Origin: Janthinobacterium psychrotolerans
Lineage (GTDB): Bacteria; Pseudomonadota; Gammaproteobacteria; Burkholderiales; Burkholderiaceae_D
Reading direction: 5' to 3'
NCBI RefSeq assembly: GCF_001677885.1
Contig: NZ_LOCQ01000061.1
Location: forward strand, 310,001 to 374,000
DNA length: 64,000 nt
A program made the translations under genes and the position numbers. Below, piece by piece: positions 8,505 to 16,912 of this stretch. Each line of letters begins with the position of its first letter. Position 1 is the stretch's first letter. The notes below the pieces were generated by a model, which saw nothing but the letters and a program-made list of their open reading frames with translations, did not search any database and was not told the DNA's origin.

Positions 8505-8903
8505 ATGTCCTCCGCCCTGTTCCACCCCCGCCTGGCCGATTGCCGGCGCCTGTTCCTGCGCAATTACGAAGTGCTGATCAATATCGGCGTCTACGACTTC
8601 GAGAAAAAGGGCGAGCAGCGCGTCCTGATCAATGTCGACCTGTATATTCCGCTGGCCCAGTCGACGCCGAAAGACGATCAGCTCGACGAAGTGGTCGACT
8701 ACGACTTCATGCGCGACACGATTGCCAAGCGCATGGCGCAAGGCCATGTGCAGCTGCAGGAAACCCTGGTTGACGACGTGCTGGCCGCCATGCTGGCGCA
8801 CCCGCGCGTGCGCGCCGCGCGCGTGTCGTCGATGAAACCCGACGTCTACCCGGACTGCGAAGGCGTGGGCGTGGAAGTATTCCAGATCAAGGATGCGGCA
8901 TGA
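8505..8903 (+). CDS. folB: Dihydroneopterin aldolase family protein
   Basis: 132 residues, full length for FolB/FolX. The fold starts with [20 protein letters not shown] and includes [10 protein letters not shown], typical of the tunnelling-fold aldolase/epimerase that converts dihydroneopterin to 6-hydroxymethyl-dihydropterin and glycolaldehyde in folate synthesis. It has an AAAGG Shine-Dalgarno 6 nt upstream. It follows the pteridine-reductase-like SDR and overlaps ttcA by 4 bp, making a three-gene unit. A FolX-like epimerase role is possible. Confidence 0.88.
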   Translation: MSSALFHPRLADCRRLFLRNYEVLINIGVYDFEKKGEQRVLINVDLYIPLAQSTPKDDQLDEVVDYDFMRDTIAKRMAQGHVQLQETLVDDVLAAMLAHPRVRAARVSSMKPDVYPDCEGVGVEVFQIKDAA

Positions 8904-9862
8904 ACGAGGCGACGATGGAAATGACGACGACGGCGGTGGAAATTCCGGCCAATATCGAAGCGCAGAAACTGGCGCGCAAGAAGGCCGAAAAGATCGCGCT
9001 GGAAAACAACAAGCTGCACAAGCGTTTGTGCCGCCTGGTGGGCCAGGCGATCGGCGACTTCAACATGATCGAAGAGGGCGACAAGGTGATGGTGTGCCTG
9101 TCCGGCGGCAAGGACAGCTACGCCCTGCTCGACATCCTGATGACCTTGCGCGAGCGCGCGCCGATCCACTTCGATATCGTGGTGGTCAACCTGGACCAGA
9201 AGCAGCCCAACTTCCCGCCCGAGATCCTGCCGGCCTACCTGACGGAACTGGGCGTGGCCTTCCATATCGAGAACCAGGACACCTACAGCATCGTCAAGCG
9301 CCTGATCCCGGAAGGCAAGACCACCTGCTCGCTGTGCTCGCGCCTGCGCCGCGGCATCCTGTACCGCGTGGCCGACGAGCTGGGCGCGACCAAGATCGCG
9401 CTGGGCCACCACCGCGACGATATCCTGGAAACCTTTTTCCTCAATATGTTCTTTGGTGGAAAACTGAAAGGCATGCCGGCCAAGCTGGTGTCCGACGACG
9501 GCAAGCACATGGTGATCCGCCCGATGGCGTATGTAAAAGAAGAAGACACCGAGCGCTATGCCGAAGTGAAGGGTTTCCCCATCATTCCATGCGACCTGTG
9601 CGGTTCGCAGGAAAACCTGCAGCGCAAGCAGATCAAGGCCATGATGCGCGACTGGGACAAGAAATTCCCGGGCCGCGTGGAAAGCATCTTCTCGGCCATG
9701 TCCAACGTGGCGCCGTCGCACCTGATGGACGGCAAGCTGTTCGGCTTTGGCGACCTGAAGGCGGACGGCCTGGCCAATCCGATGGGCGATATCGCGTTCG
9801 ATGAAGAGCCGTGCTCGACGCCAACGACGTTTGGCGCGACGATCCCGCTGCAGTCGGTGTAA
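8900..9862 (+). CDS. ttcA: tRNA 2-thiocytidine(32) synthetase
   Basis: 320 residues. The PP-loop SGGKDS is at 68-73, [12 protein letters not shown] gives Cys143 and Cys146, and CDLCG gives Cys231 and Cys234, the ligands of the Fe-S cluster used by TtcA to thiolate C32 of certain tRNAs. The N-terminus has an extra 20-30 residues compared with short homologues. The ATG overlaps the folB stop (ATGA), so translation is coupled. Confidence 0.95.
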   Translation: MNEATMEMTTTAVEIPANIEAQKLARKKAEKIALENNKLHKRLCRLVGQAIGDFNMIEEGDKVMVCLSGGKDSYALLDILMTLRERAPIHFDIVVVNLDQKQPNFPPEILPAYLTELGVAFHIENQDTYSIVKRLIPEGKTTCSLCSRLRRGILYRVADELGATKIALGHHRDDILETFFLNMFFGGKLKGMPAKLVSDDGKHMVIRPMAYVKEEDTERYAEVKGFPIIPCDLCGSQENLQRKQIKAMMRDWDKKFPGRVESIFSAMSNVAPSHLMDGKLFGFGDLKADGLANPMGDIAFDEEPCSTPTTFGATIPLQSV

Positions 9863-9911
9863 GGCCTGGCGGCGCCATCGCGATGAGGTCGCCGCCATGA
9901 AGACTTACTGA

Positions 9912-10154
9912 TTAAAACTCTTCCCGGTCATCGCCGCCGCGCAGGACTTTGCACAGCGCCTCCTGGCCAGGGAACCGGGTGCGCTGGCGGCCTACCTGAA
10001 GATGCTCAGTTCGGGCGGATCAAGCTATCCATATGAGCTGGTGAAGGCGGCCGGGGTCGACCTGGCCACGCCGAAACCGTACCAGGCGCTGGTGGCGCGC
10101 ATGAATGGCATCATGGACCGCATCGAGGCGATCGAGAGCAAGCGCGGGAAATAA
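9912..10154 (+). pseudogene. C-terminal remnant of an M3-family oligoendopeptidase F
   Basis: The frame from 9912 to a TAA at 10152-10154 has no good start and encodes about 80 residues. They resemble the C-terminus of PepF/M3 peptidases: AAYLKMLSSGGSSYPYELV, then AGVDLATPKPYQAL, then an acidic/basic tail. The HExxH catalytic part is absent; an in-frame TGA stands just upstream (9909). It fills most of the 304-bp gap between ttcA and the Kef-type gene and seems to be what is left after deletion of the 5' two-thirds or more. The identification rests on recalled family motifs. Confidence 0.72.
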
Positions 10155-10166
10155 CCGCGACAGCGA

Positions 10167-11981
10167 TCATTGAGGGCGGCCGTTTTCGCCTTCCGCAGCG
10201 GCAAACGCCGCGGCATCGCTCTCGAACATGTCTTCCAGTTCCTCGCGCGCCTTGCGCGTGAGGGACATGACTTTCTGCTGGTCCTGGAAATGCGGCGCCA
10301 CGTCAAGCAGGGTTTTCAGGTTGTGCGTGCGGAAGATGGCGGCCGCGCGTTCGGCCCGCTCGGCGCTGTAGCCGGCCTGGCGCAGGGTCTGCTCGCCCAG
10401 CAGCAGCGCGGCGGCAAAGGTCTCGCGCTCGATCAGGGTCACGCCGCGGTTCATCAGTTCATAGTAATGCGTGACGTTGCGCGCGCGCGCCAGGATGGTC
10501 AGGTGCGGCAGGCGCAGGCGCACGGCGTCGACCAGCGCCAGGCTGTCGTCGACATCGTCGATGGCGATCACCAGCGCTTTCGCCTTTTCGATGCCGGCCG
10601 CCACCAGCAGGTCGACCCGCGTGGCGTCGCCATAAAACACCTTGAAGCCAAACTTGCGCAGCAAGTCGATCTGGTCCGGGTCGTGGTCGAGCACCGTCAC
10701 GCCGATCTTGTTGGCGGCCAGCAGGCGGCCGATGATCTGGCCGAAGCGGCCGAAGCCGGCGATCATGATGGGGTTGTCCTGCGCTTGCATGGTGTCGTCG
10801 GGCCGGCGCTTCTTGTCGCTGCGCAGGCGCGGCGCCACCAGCTTGTCGTGCGCCAGCAGCAGCAAGGGCGTGGCCACCATCGACACCGTCACCACCACCA
10901 CCAGCACGGCGCTGGTTTCGGGCGTGAAGACGTGGACGGCCAGCGCGGCGGCGAACACCACGAAGGCGAATTCGCCGCCCTGCGACAGCAGCAGCGCAAA
11001 GAACAGCTGCTGGCCGCGTGGAATATCGAACAGCTTGGACAGGCCATACAGCAACGCGATCTTGATGGCCAGCAGGCCGGCCACCAGCGCCAGGATCAGC
11101 AGCGGCTGGGCGCGCAGCACGCCGAAGTCGACCGACATGCCCACGGCGATAAAGAACAGGCCCAGCAACAGCCCCTTGAATGGTTCCAGGTCGCTGATCA
11201 GTTCCTGGCGGTATTCCGAGTCGGCCAGCAGCACGCCGGCGACAAAGGTGCCGAGCGCCATCGACAGGCCCACCGATTCCATCAGCACGCAGATGGCGAT
11301 CACCAGCATCAGCGCAAAGGCGGTGAAAATTTCGCGCAATTCCGTCCTGGCGATAAAGCGCAGGATCGGATTGACGAGGAAACGCCCGGCCACTACCAGG
11401 GCCGCCAGCACGGCCACCAGTTTCAAGACCCGCAGCCAGCCCGGCGCATCGCTATGCGTGGCCAGGCCGCCCAGCAGCGGCACCAGCGCGATCATCGGGA
11501 TGGCGGCGATATCCTGGAACAGCAGAATGGAAAAACCGGCCGAGCCGGCCGGCGTCGACATCAGCTTGCGCTCGCCCAGAGTGGCGAGCACGATGGCGGT
11601 CGACGACAGCGACAAGCCCAGGGCACCCACCAGCGCCGTGCGCCAGTCGACGCCCAAGGCCATGGCGCCGGCGCACAGGCCGGCGCTGACCAGCGCCACT
11701 TGCGCGCCGCCCCAGCCGAAGATGGGCCGGCGCAGCAGCCAGAGCCGCTTCGGTTCCAGTTCCAGGCCGATCAGGAACATCAGCAGCACCACGCCGAACT
11801 CGGAAAAGCTGAGGATCACGTCGACGTTGTTGATCAGGCCCAGGCCAAACGGCCCGATGATGACGCCGGCGACCAGGTAGCCCAGCACGGCGCCCATGCC
11901 CAGGCGTTTGGCCAGCGGCACCATGACGATGGCGGCGACCAGGTAAAACAGGATATTGAGTAGAAAACTGTGGTGTTCCAT
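10167..11981 (-). CDS. CPA2 cation:proton antiporter with RCK/TrkA-N domain (KefB/KefC-like)
   Basis: 604 residues from the ATG at 11981 (an upstream in-frame start would add 11 residues). About 12 membrane segments of the Na+/H+ exchanger fold fill residues 1-385. A cytoplasmic TrkA-N nucleotide-binding domain follows from about 400, with GFGRFG as the Rossmann glycine motif and LDHDPDQID at the end of strand 2. Family members export K+ or other monovalent cations, some gated by glutathione conjugates. No KefF/KefG ancillary gene is adjacent, so gating is unknown. Confidence 0.9.
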   Translation of the reverse strand: MEHHSFLLNILFYLVAAIVMVPLAKRLGMGAVLGYLVAGVIIGPFGLGLINNVDVILSFSEFGVVLLMFLIGLELEPKRLWLLRRPIFGWGGAQVALVSAGLCAGAMALGVDWRTALVGALGLSLSSTAIVLATLGERKLMSTPAGSAGFSILLFQDIAAIPMIALVPLLGGLATHSDAPGWLRVLKLVAVLAALVVAGRFLVNPILRFIARTELREIFTAFALMLVIAICVLMESVGLSMALGTFVAGVLLADSEYRQELISDLEPFKGLLLGLFFIAVGMSVDFGVLRAQPLLILALVAGLLAIKIALLYGLSKLFDIPRGQQLFFALLLSQGGEFAFVVFAAALAVHVFTPETSAVLVVVVTVSMVATPLLLLAHDKLVAPRLRSDKKRRPDDTMQAQDNPIMIAGFGRFGQIIGRLLAANKIGVTVLDHDPDQIDLLRKFGFKVFYGDATRVDLLVAAGIEKAKALVIAIDDVDDSLALVDAVRLRLPHLTILARARNVTHYYELMNRGVTLIERETFAAALLLGEQTLRQAGYSAERAERAAAIFRTHNLKTLLDVAPHFQDQQKVMSLTRKAREELEDMFESDAAAFAAAEGENGRPQ

Positions 11982-12065
11982 GCGAATTCCGGTAAAACGT
12001 GACTGGAATCGCAATCATGCCTGAACTTGCCTGCGGCGTGACCCAGCCGAAGGCCAGGCCCGCCG

Positions 12066-12653
12066 CTATTTTTTCGCCGCCACCCGCGCGCGCAGCGCAT
12101 CGAACATTTTCGGGATGCTGTCGCGGCTCATGCTGTCGACGATCCAGCCAAAACCCATCGGCACCGGACCTGGGTCGGTGTACACCTGGTATTTGATGGC
12201 GGTGGCGCCGGCATCCTGCGGGTCGGGCGACAGCTGCCAGTAGCCGCTGGTATCAAAGATGGTGTCCTCGATTTTCACGCCCTCCATCGGCACGAGCTTC
12301 CAGGCCAGGTTGCAGCTGGCGTCGCCGGTTTTCGGCGTCATCTTCAGGCGGTACTGCTTGACTTTCCCCATCGGCAGCTTGAGCGTGACGTCGACCAGCG
12401 AGGCGCCGCCGCCGGCGGGAGCGACCTTGATCTTGTCGACGTTGGGCATGAACTGCGGGTAGCCGGCAAAATCCTGGATCGCCGCGCAGACGGCAGCCAC
12501 GCTGGCCGGCATGCTGGTGCTGGCGGCAAAGGCCTTGCCGGGCACGCCGGGCTTGCTGACATCGACCAGGTTGACGGAGACAGCGGCGGCGGCTGTGGCG
12601 GTGAACGCGGCCAGCGGGCCACAGGCAGCCAATACGAACAGCAGGGTCTTCAT
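12066..12653 (-). CDS. Secreted START/SRPBCC-like protein
   Basis: 195 residues with an N-terminal signal peptide (MKTLLFVLAACGPLAAFTAT, cleavage near 23). The rest resembles a START/polyketide-cyclase fold: FAASTSMPASVAAVCAAIQD, FAGYPQFMPNV and a C-terminal helix. Such domains bind lipids or other hydrophobic ligands in a closed cavity; the ligand is unknown. The ATG overlaps the phosphatase stop by 4 bp. It is the last gene of the four-gene GT28 operon. Confidence 0.75.
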   Translation of the reverse strand: MKTLLFVLAACGPLAAFTATAAAAVSVNLVDVSKPGVPGKAFAASTSMPASVAAVCAAIQDFAGYPQFMPNVDKIKVAPAGGGASLVDVTLKLPMGKVKQYRLKMTPKTGDASCNLAWKLVPMEGVKIEDTIFDTSGYWQLSPDPQDAGATAIKYQVYTDPGPVPMGFGWIVDSMSRDSIPKMFDALRARVAAKK

Positions 12654-13249
12654 GGTTTTTCCTGGTCGATCTGCGCGCGGATCGCTTCCACGTCGACGCG
12701 CTTGAGGTATTTTTCGATATTTCTCCACACCGCGTGGTAGCCGTAGCCGCCGTTCTTCAGCTCGTCGATGGCCTTTTCGCGCGGCCAGCCCTGGTACAGC
12801 ATGCGGTACATGGCCGTCATCATGCCGGTACGGTCGGCGCCGTGCAGGCAGTGCAGCAGCACCGGGCCTTGTTCTTCGGCGGCGCGGATGCTGCGCATCG
12901 CTTCGATCACATGGCGGTCGCGAATCGCCCAGGTATTGATGGGGATGCGCACGGTGCGGATGCCGCTGTCCTTCAGCACTTCGGTATCCGAATGAAACGA
13001 GCGCAGGCTGATCACGGTTTTCACGCCCAGCGACTGCAGCTGCGCCACATCGGCGCGATCGAGCATGGCGCTGCGGTACAGCACCGGCGTGACCTGGTGC
13101 AGGTTCGACACATGCGGCATCGGCGTGGCCCAGTCGGGATGGCGCTCGGGCTTGGCGGAAGAGCCAGGAGCCTGGCTGTTCGCCGGCGCCATCATCAGGC
13201 CGAACGACAGCGCCAGCAAGGCGGCGGAAATGAAGCGGATGGAGCTCAT
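12650..13249 (-). CDS. Exported dual-specificity/tyrosine-type phosphatase
   Basis: 199 residues. Signal peptide or anchor at about 1-25, then a compact cysteine-phosphatase domain with the P-loop HCLHGADRTG (His133, Cys134, Arg140) and an upstream TWAIRDRH region that could supply the general acid. Substrates of this group range from phosphoproteins to phospholipids and phosphoinositides. Its place between a lipid-type glycosyltransferase operon partner and a START-like protein suggests a lipid or glycolipid phosphate, which is inference. It overlaps both neighbours by 4 bp. Confidence 0.82.
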   Translation of the reverse strand: MSSIRFISAALLALSFGLMMAPANSQAPGSSAKPERHPDWATPMPHVSNLHQVTPVLYRSAMLDRADVAQLQSLGVKTVISLRSFHSDTEVLKDSGIRTVRIPINTWAIRDRHVIEAMRSIRAAEEQGPVLLHCLHGADRTGMMTAMYRMLYQGWPREKAIDELKNGGYGYHAVWRNIEKYLKRVDVEAIRAQIDQEKP

Positions 13250-13728
13250 GATTTTCTCCGGTAAGAAAAGTACAGCAGCGCGCTGGCCGCCAGCAGCGAG
13301 ACCCAGTAATCGGTCGGTGCAAACAGCATCCAGTGCTTGTGCCAGGCGATGTGGGCCGGGCTGAAATGCGCCACGCCATAGGCGGGATTCATCACGAACC
13401 ACAGATAGTCCTCGATTACCCAGAACAGCATGATGCAGCCGATGGCGCGCGCTTCCAGGCGCCACGACCACTGCCCCAGAAACAGCAGCGGAAAATGAAA
13501 GAACAGCGCAACAAACGGAAACACCCAGGCATGGTAGCCGGTCATGGGGCGGCCGCCCCAGAAGATATCGAGCAGCCAGTGGTGTTCGATGCGCCAGGTG
13601 GGCAGGTTGGCGGCCCAGCCGGCCGCGCCTTCGATCTGGATTTCCACCTGTGCGAAAAACAGGCCCAGCAAGGCGACCCAGGCCAGGGTCGCGGCGATCT
13701 GCCACGGTTTGACGGTACTGCCCGTCAT
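13246..13728 (-). CDS. Uncharacterised four-helix membrane protein
   Basis: 160 residues rich in Trp, His and Phe, with about four hydrophobic segments and a basic C-terminus (SYRRKS). Conserved-looking polar clusters are GRPMTGYHAW in the first loop and HIAWHKHWM near the third-fourth helix. I recognise no family. It overlaps the GT28 gene and the phosphatase gene by 4 bp each, so it is co-translated with them and is probably a membrane partner in the same pathway. Confidence 0.75.
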   Translation of the reverse strand: MTGSTVKPWQIAATLAWVALLGLFFAQVEIQIEGAAGWAANLPTWRIEHHWLLDIFWGGRPMTGYHAWVFPFVALFFHFPLLFLGQWSWRLEARAIGCIMLFWVIEDYLWFVMNPAYGVAHFSPAHIAWHKHWMLFAPTDYWVSLLAASALLYFSYRRKS

Positions 13729-14891
13729 GCCTGCGCCTGCGGCACTGTGGCCAGCACTTTGGCCAGCACCTCCAGCGCGGCGCGCGGGCGGCCCAGCGCC
13801 AGCGCCCGTTCACGCATCGCCTGCAACTGTTCCGGGTGATCGAGCAGATGGCGCACGCGGTATTCCAGGCTGGCGCCGTCGAGCGCCTTCAGGGCCACGC
13901 CCTGTTCCAGCAGGAAGTCGGCATTGCGCTCTTCCTGGCCGGGAATCGGCGAATTGACGATCATCGGCAAGCCGAGCGCCAGGCACTCGGAGGTGGTCAG
14001 GCCGCCCGGCTTGGTGATGACCAGGTCGGCGCAGGCCATCAGCCGTTCGACTTCGCTGGTAAAACCCTGCGCCAGCAAACGGCCCGGATATTGCGCGGCC
14101 AGCGCCGTCAGTTTCGCCAGCGCGGCCGCGTTTTTGCCGGCCAGCACGATCAGCTGGAAGTCGCCTTCGAGAAGGAGCAGGCCTGCGGCGATGGTGTCGA
14201 GGCTGCCCAGGCCGGCGCCGCCGCCCATCAGCAAAATGGTCTTGCGCTGCGGGTCCAGCCCGAACGCCTGCGCGCACTGCATGCGCTTCGGTGCCTGCGC
14301 AAAGGCCGGCATGATGGGAATGCCCGTCACGTGGATGCGCTCAAAGGCGATGCCTTCGTGGCGCATGCGGAACGCCACTTCATCGGTGGCGGCAAAATAG
14401 CCCTGCATATGGTCGAGCACCCACATGCGGTGCAGGTCGAAGTCCGTCACCTGCACCCACACGGGGCAGTCCAGCTGGTGATCGCGCAGCGCGCGCGACA
14501 GCAGTTCGGCCGGCAGGAAATGCGTGCAGACGATGGCGTCGGGCGCAAACGCGGCGATCTGCGCCATCAGCGCGCGCGTGTTGAGGCGCTCGATGGCGCG
14601 GCGCACGCGCTGCATCGAGCTGTCTTTCGGCGCATCGTGCGTGGCGTGGTACAGATAGCCCCACAGCGCTGGCGCCTTGTTGACCAGCTTGATGTAAAAG
14701 TCGGTGTACAGCTTGCGAAACGCGGGCGTGACGAAATCCATCACGTCGATATGGCGCGCGGTGGCCAGCGGGCCGGTGCCGTCCGCTCCATCATGCCCCG
14801 CATACGCCTCGATCGCCTGCGCGGCGCGCAAATGGCCGGCGCCGGCCGAGACGCTGAGAATCAGGATTTTTTTGGGTGGGTGCTGCGGCAT
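13725..14891 (-). CDS. GT28-type glycosyltransferase, MGDG synthase/UgtP-like
   Basis: 388 residues. The N-terminal lobe has SVSAGAGHLRAAQAIEAY (SAGAGH 15-20), the signature of monogalactosyl/glucosyl-diacylglycerol synthases. The C-terminal lobe has MGGGAGLGS and the nucleotide-sugar motif KPGGLTTSECLALGLP. Relatives add hexose from a UDP-sugar to diacylglycerol at the inner membrane. It is first of four genes joined by 4-bp overlaps, followed by a membrane protein, a phosphatase and a START-like protein, so a glycolipid pathway is plausible. The true acceptor is not known. Confidence 0.85.
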   Translation of the reverse strand: MPQHPPKKILILSVSAGAGHLRAAQAIEAYAGHDGADGTGPLATARHIDVMDFVTPAFRKLYTDFYIKLVNKAPALWGYLYHATHDAPKDSSMQRVRRAIERLNTRALMAQIAAFAPDAIVCTHFLPAELLSRALRDHQLDCPVWVQVTDFDLHRMWVLDHMQGYFAATDEVAFRMRHEGIAFERIHVTGIPIMPAFAQAPKRMQCAQAFGLDPQRKTILLMGGGAGLGSLDTIAAGLLLLEGDFQLIVLAGKNAAALAKLTALAAQYPGRLLAQGFTSEVERLMACADLVITKPGGLTTSECLALGLPMIVNSPIPGQEERNADFLLEQGVALKALDGASLEYRVRHLLDHPEQLQAMRERALALGRPRAALEVLAKVLATVPQAQA

Positions 14892-14989
14892 GTGCGTGCG
14901 CTCCAGGTAAGCCTTATCGGGAAAGCAAGCACAATAGCATCAACTGCCGCGCGCACATTACATCTTCGCAAGCGACCCGCAATTTGCCC

Positions 14990-16765
14990 TTATTTGACTG
15001 CCGGCGCCACGTCGGTGCGCAGTACCGGATACAGATTCAGGCGCTCGTCCCACGAAGCATGGCGGCGCGCGAAAAACGCCAGCCGCGCTTTCGGATTGCC
15101 GGCAAAGGCAGGATCGTCGGCCAGCTTCTGGCGGAACTGGGCCGCCAGCGCCGGGTCCGCCGCCAGCTGCGCGCGCGCCACGTCTTCGGCCACATAATCT
15201 TCCATGTATTCCTTGGCCTCGTAGGCTGTGTTGAAACTGCCCCAGGCCTGCAGCGAATCGGGCGCGCGTGGCTCCAGCAGCGCCAGCACCAGGCGCGCCT
15301 TGGGCTGGTTGACCGGCACATACAGGGCGCCGGCGCCTATCGTACGCCGCTCGGCTTGCCATTCGCCCGTCACCTGCGCCGTCTGGCGGCCTTCGAACGA
15401 TTGCGCGCCGAATGTCACGCCGCTGGCGCGAAAGGTCTCGACCATCTGCTTGTCCAGCTCTGTGCGCAGCACCTGATAGCGCACGCCGTGCTGGCGCAGT
15501 TTTTCCGCCACCATGGCGGCGCGCGCGGCCGGTACCAGGTAGCCGGCCTTCGGCGCCGTGACCTGCAGGTCGGGCACGATCTCGTCGCGCAGCGGCACCG
15601 TCCACAATTGCGGCGTGGTCTCGTCGTAGCGCGTCATCAGGGCGCCTGAAATCCCGGATGGCGTGCGCGTATAGGCGTAGCCGCGAAAGTCGATCATGCG
15701 GGTTTTGTCGGTGGTTTTATAACTGAGCGGCACGCTGGTGCCGGCCAGCTGCTGCGCGCGCGCGTCCGCCGCCAGGGCCGTGCCGCGCCAAACGGCGCCG
15801 TGCCGCGCCACGTGTTCCAGCAGCGAGACGATGGTGTTGCGCGTGAGGCGCACACGGGTCGGGTAGTCCTTCCACGAATGGGTTTCCACCAGCACGCCGA
15901 AGCGGTTGCGCAGCTGGAAGTAGCCGTGCGAAAAGCGCGGGTTCGGTGCGCCGTCGACAAAGCCCGACTGCGGATTGTCTTCCTCGGCAAACGAGATATA
16001 GAACGGCTTCGGATCGGAACCCTGTTTCGCCAGGTCGGCCAGCACGCCGTCACGCAAGGCAGTGCCGGCCTGGCGCAGGTCCATGTCGCCCGTATGCACG
16101 GGTTCGACCTGGATCGAGATATCGGGTTCGAACTGGGCGCCGTCGGTCACATGCAGGTCGACATAGGCCAATGGGTCCCAGGCGTTGAGCAGCGCCAGCA
16201 TCTGCTGCATTTCGGGCGCGTCGGCCTTCATGTAATCGCGGTTCAGGTTGAAATTTTGCGCCGTGCTGCGCCAGCCCATTTCCACCGGGCCGCGCTGGTT
16301 GGGACGGTTCCACTGGCCGAAGCGCTCGTGGCCGTCAACGTTAAACACCGGCACGAACAGCAGCACCTGCTTGTCGAGCGCGCCGGGCGCCGCCTTGCCG
16401 TCCAACACTTCGCGCAGCGCCAGGAAGCCCGCATCCTTGCCATCGATCTCGCCGGCATGGATGCCGCCCTGCACCAGCAGCACCGGCAGCTTGCGCCGCG
16501 CCGCTTCCTGCGCGCTCAAGGCGCCCGTGTTCGACACCGCCAGCGCCAGCATCGGCCGGTTTTCAGGCGTGCGGCCAAATTCAAAGCAGCGCACCTGCTG
16601 CGGATAGCGGGCCTGGAACTGCCGGCACAGCGTTTCCACCTCGGCATAGCGGCCCGTGTGCAAAAAGCCCGAGCGTTCGGCCACCGTGGCCAAGGACGTG
16701 GCGGCTTGCGCAGGCAGGGCAAAGGTGGACAGCAAGGCGGCGGACAGCAGGGCGTGGCGTAGCAT
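14990..16765 (-). CDS. M14-family zinc carboxypeptidase, exported
   Basis: 591 residues from the ATG at 16765, which has GGAG 8 nt upstream. A signal peptide with an ALPAQA-A cleavage site (about 22) precedes the catalytic domain. The zinc ligands are visible as His103 and Glu106 (HAGEIDGKD) and His205 (DLHVTDG). NLNRD at 173-177 is the substrate carboxylate site. The C-terminal 250 residues are extra to the minimal M14 domain. It probably acts in the periplasm on peptides or peptidoglycan fragments; the substrate is unknown. Confidence 0.9.
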   Translation of the reverse strand: MLRHALLSAALLSTFALPAQAATSLATVAERSGFLHTGRYAEVETLCRQFQARYPQQVRCFEFGRTPENRPMLALAVSNTGALSAQEAARRKLPVLLVQGGIHAGEIDGKDAGFLALREVLDGKAAPGALDKQVLLFVPVFNVDGHERFGQWNRPNQRGPVEMGWRSTAQNFNLNRDYMKADAPEMQQMLALLNAWDPLAYVDLHVTDGAQFEPDISIQVEPVHTGDMDLRQAGTALRDGVLADLAKQGSDPKPFYISFAEEDNPQSGFVDGAPNPRFSHGYFQLRNRFGVLVETHSWKDYPTRVRLTRNTIVSLLEHVARHGAVWRGTALAADARAQQLAGTSVPLSYKTTDKTRMIDFRGYAYTRTPSGISGALMTRYDETTPQLWTVPLRDEIVPDLQVTAPKAGYLVPAARAAMVAEKLRQHGVRYQVLRTELDKQMVETFRASGVTFGAQSFEGRQTAQVTGEWQAERRTIGAGALYVPVNQPKARLVLALLEPRAPDSLQAWGSFNTAYEAKEYMEDYVAEDVARAQLAADPALAAQFRQKLADDPAFAGNPKARLAFFARRHASWDERLNLYPVLRTDVAPAVK

Positions 16766-16799
16766 GGGAAAAGCTCCAGCGGCAGATGGGAAGCGGGCA

Positions 16800-16865
16800 A
16801 TTATAGTGGTAGCAGTCAGGCAGAGCAGCAAGCCGGAAATGCAGTGCTGCAATCCCGGCCTTTTT
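16800..16865. promoter_or_regulatory. -10 box of the M14 gene and an adjacent plus-oriented hairpin
   Basis: On the minus strand a perfect TATAAT (16800-16805) lies 35 bp before the M14 start, without a clear -35. Just upstream, 16832-16859 folds into an imperfect hairpin (GCCGG...CCGGC with a GCAG/CTGC core). On the plus strand it is followed by five T (16861-16865), like a terminator, although no plus-strand gene precedes it. Confidence 0.5.
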
Positions 16866-16912
16866 ATCCCGACATTGCAGCTAGTGTCACGGGCAACGAT
16901 ACCGCGCCGCCA

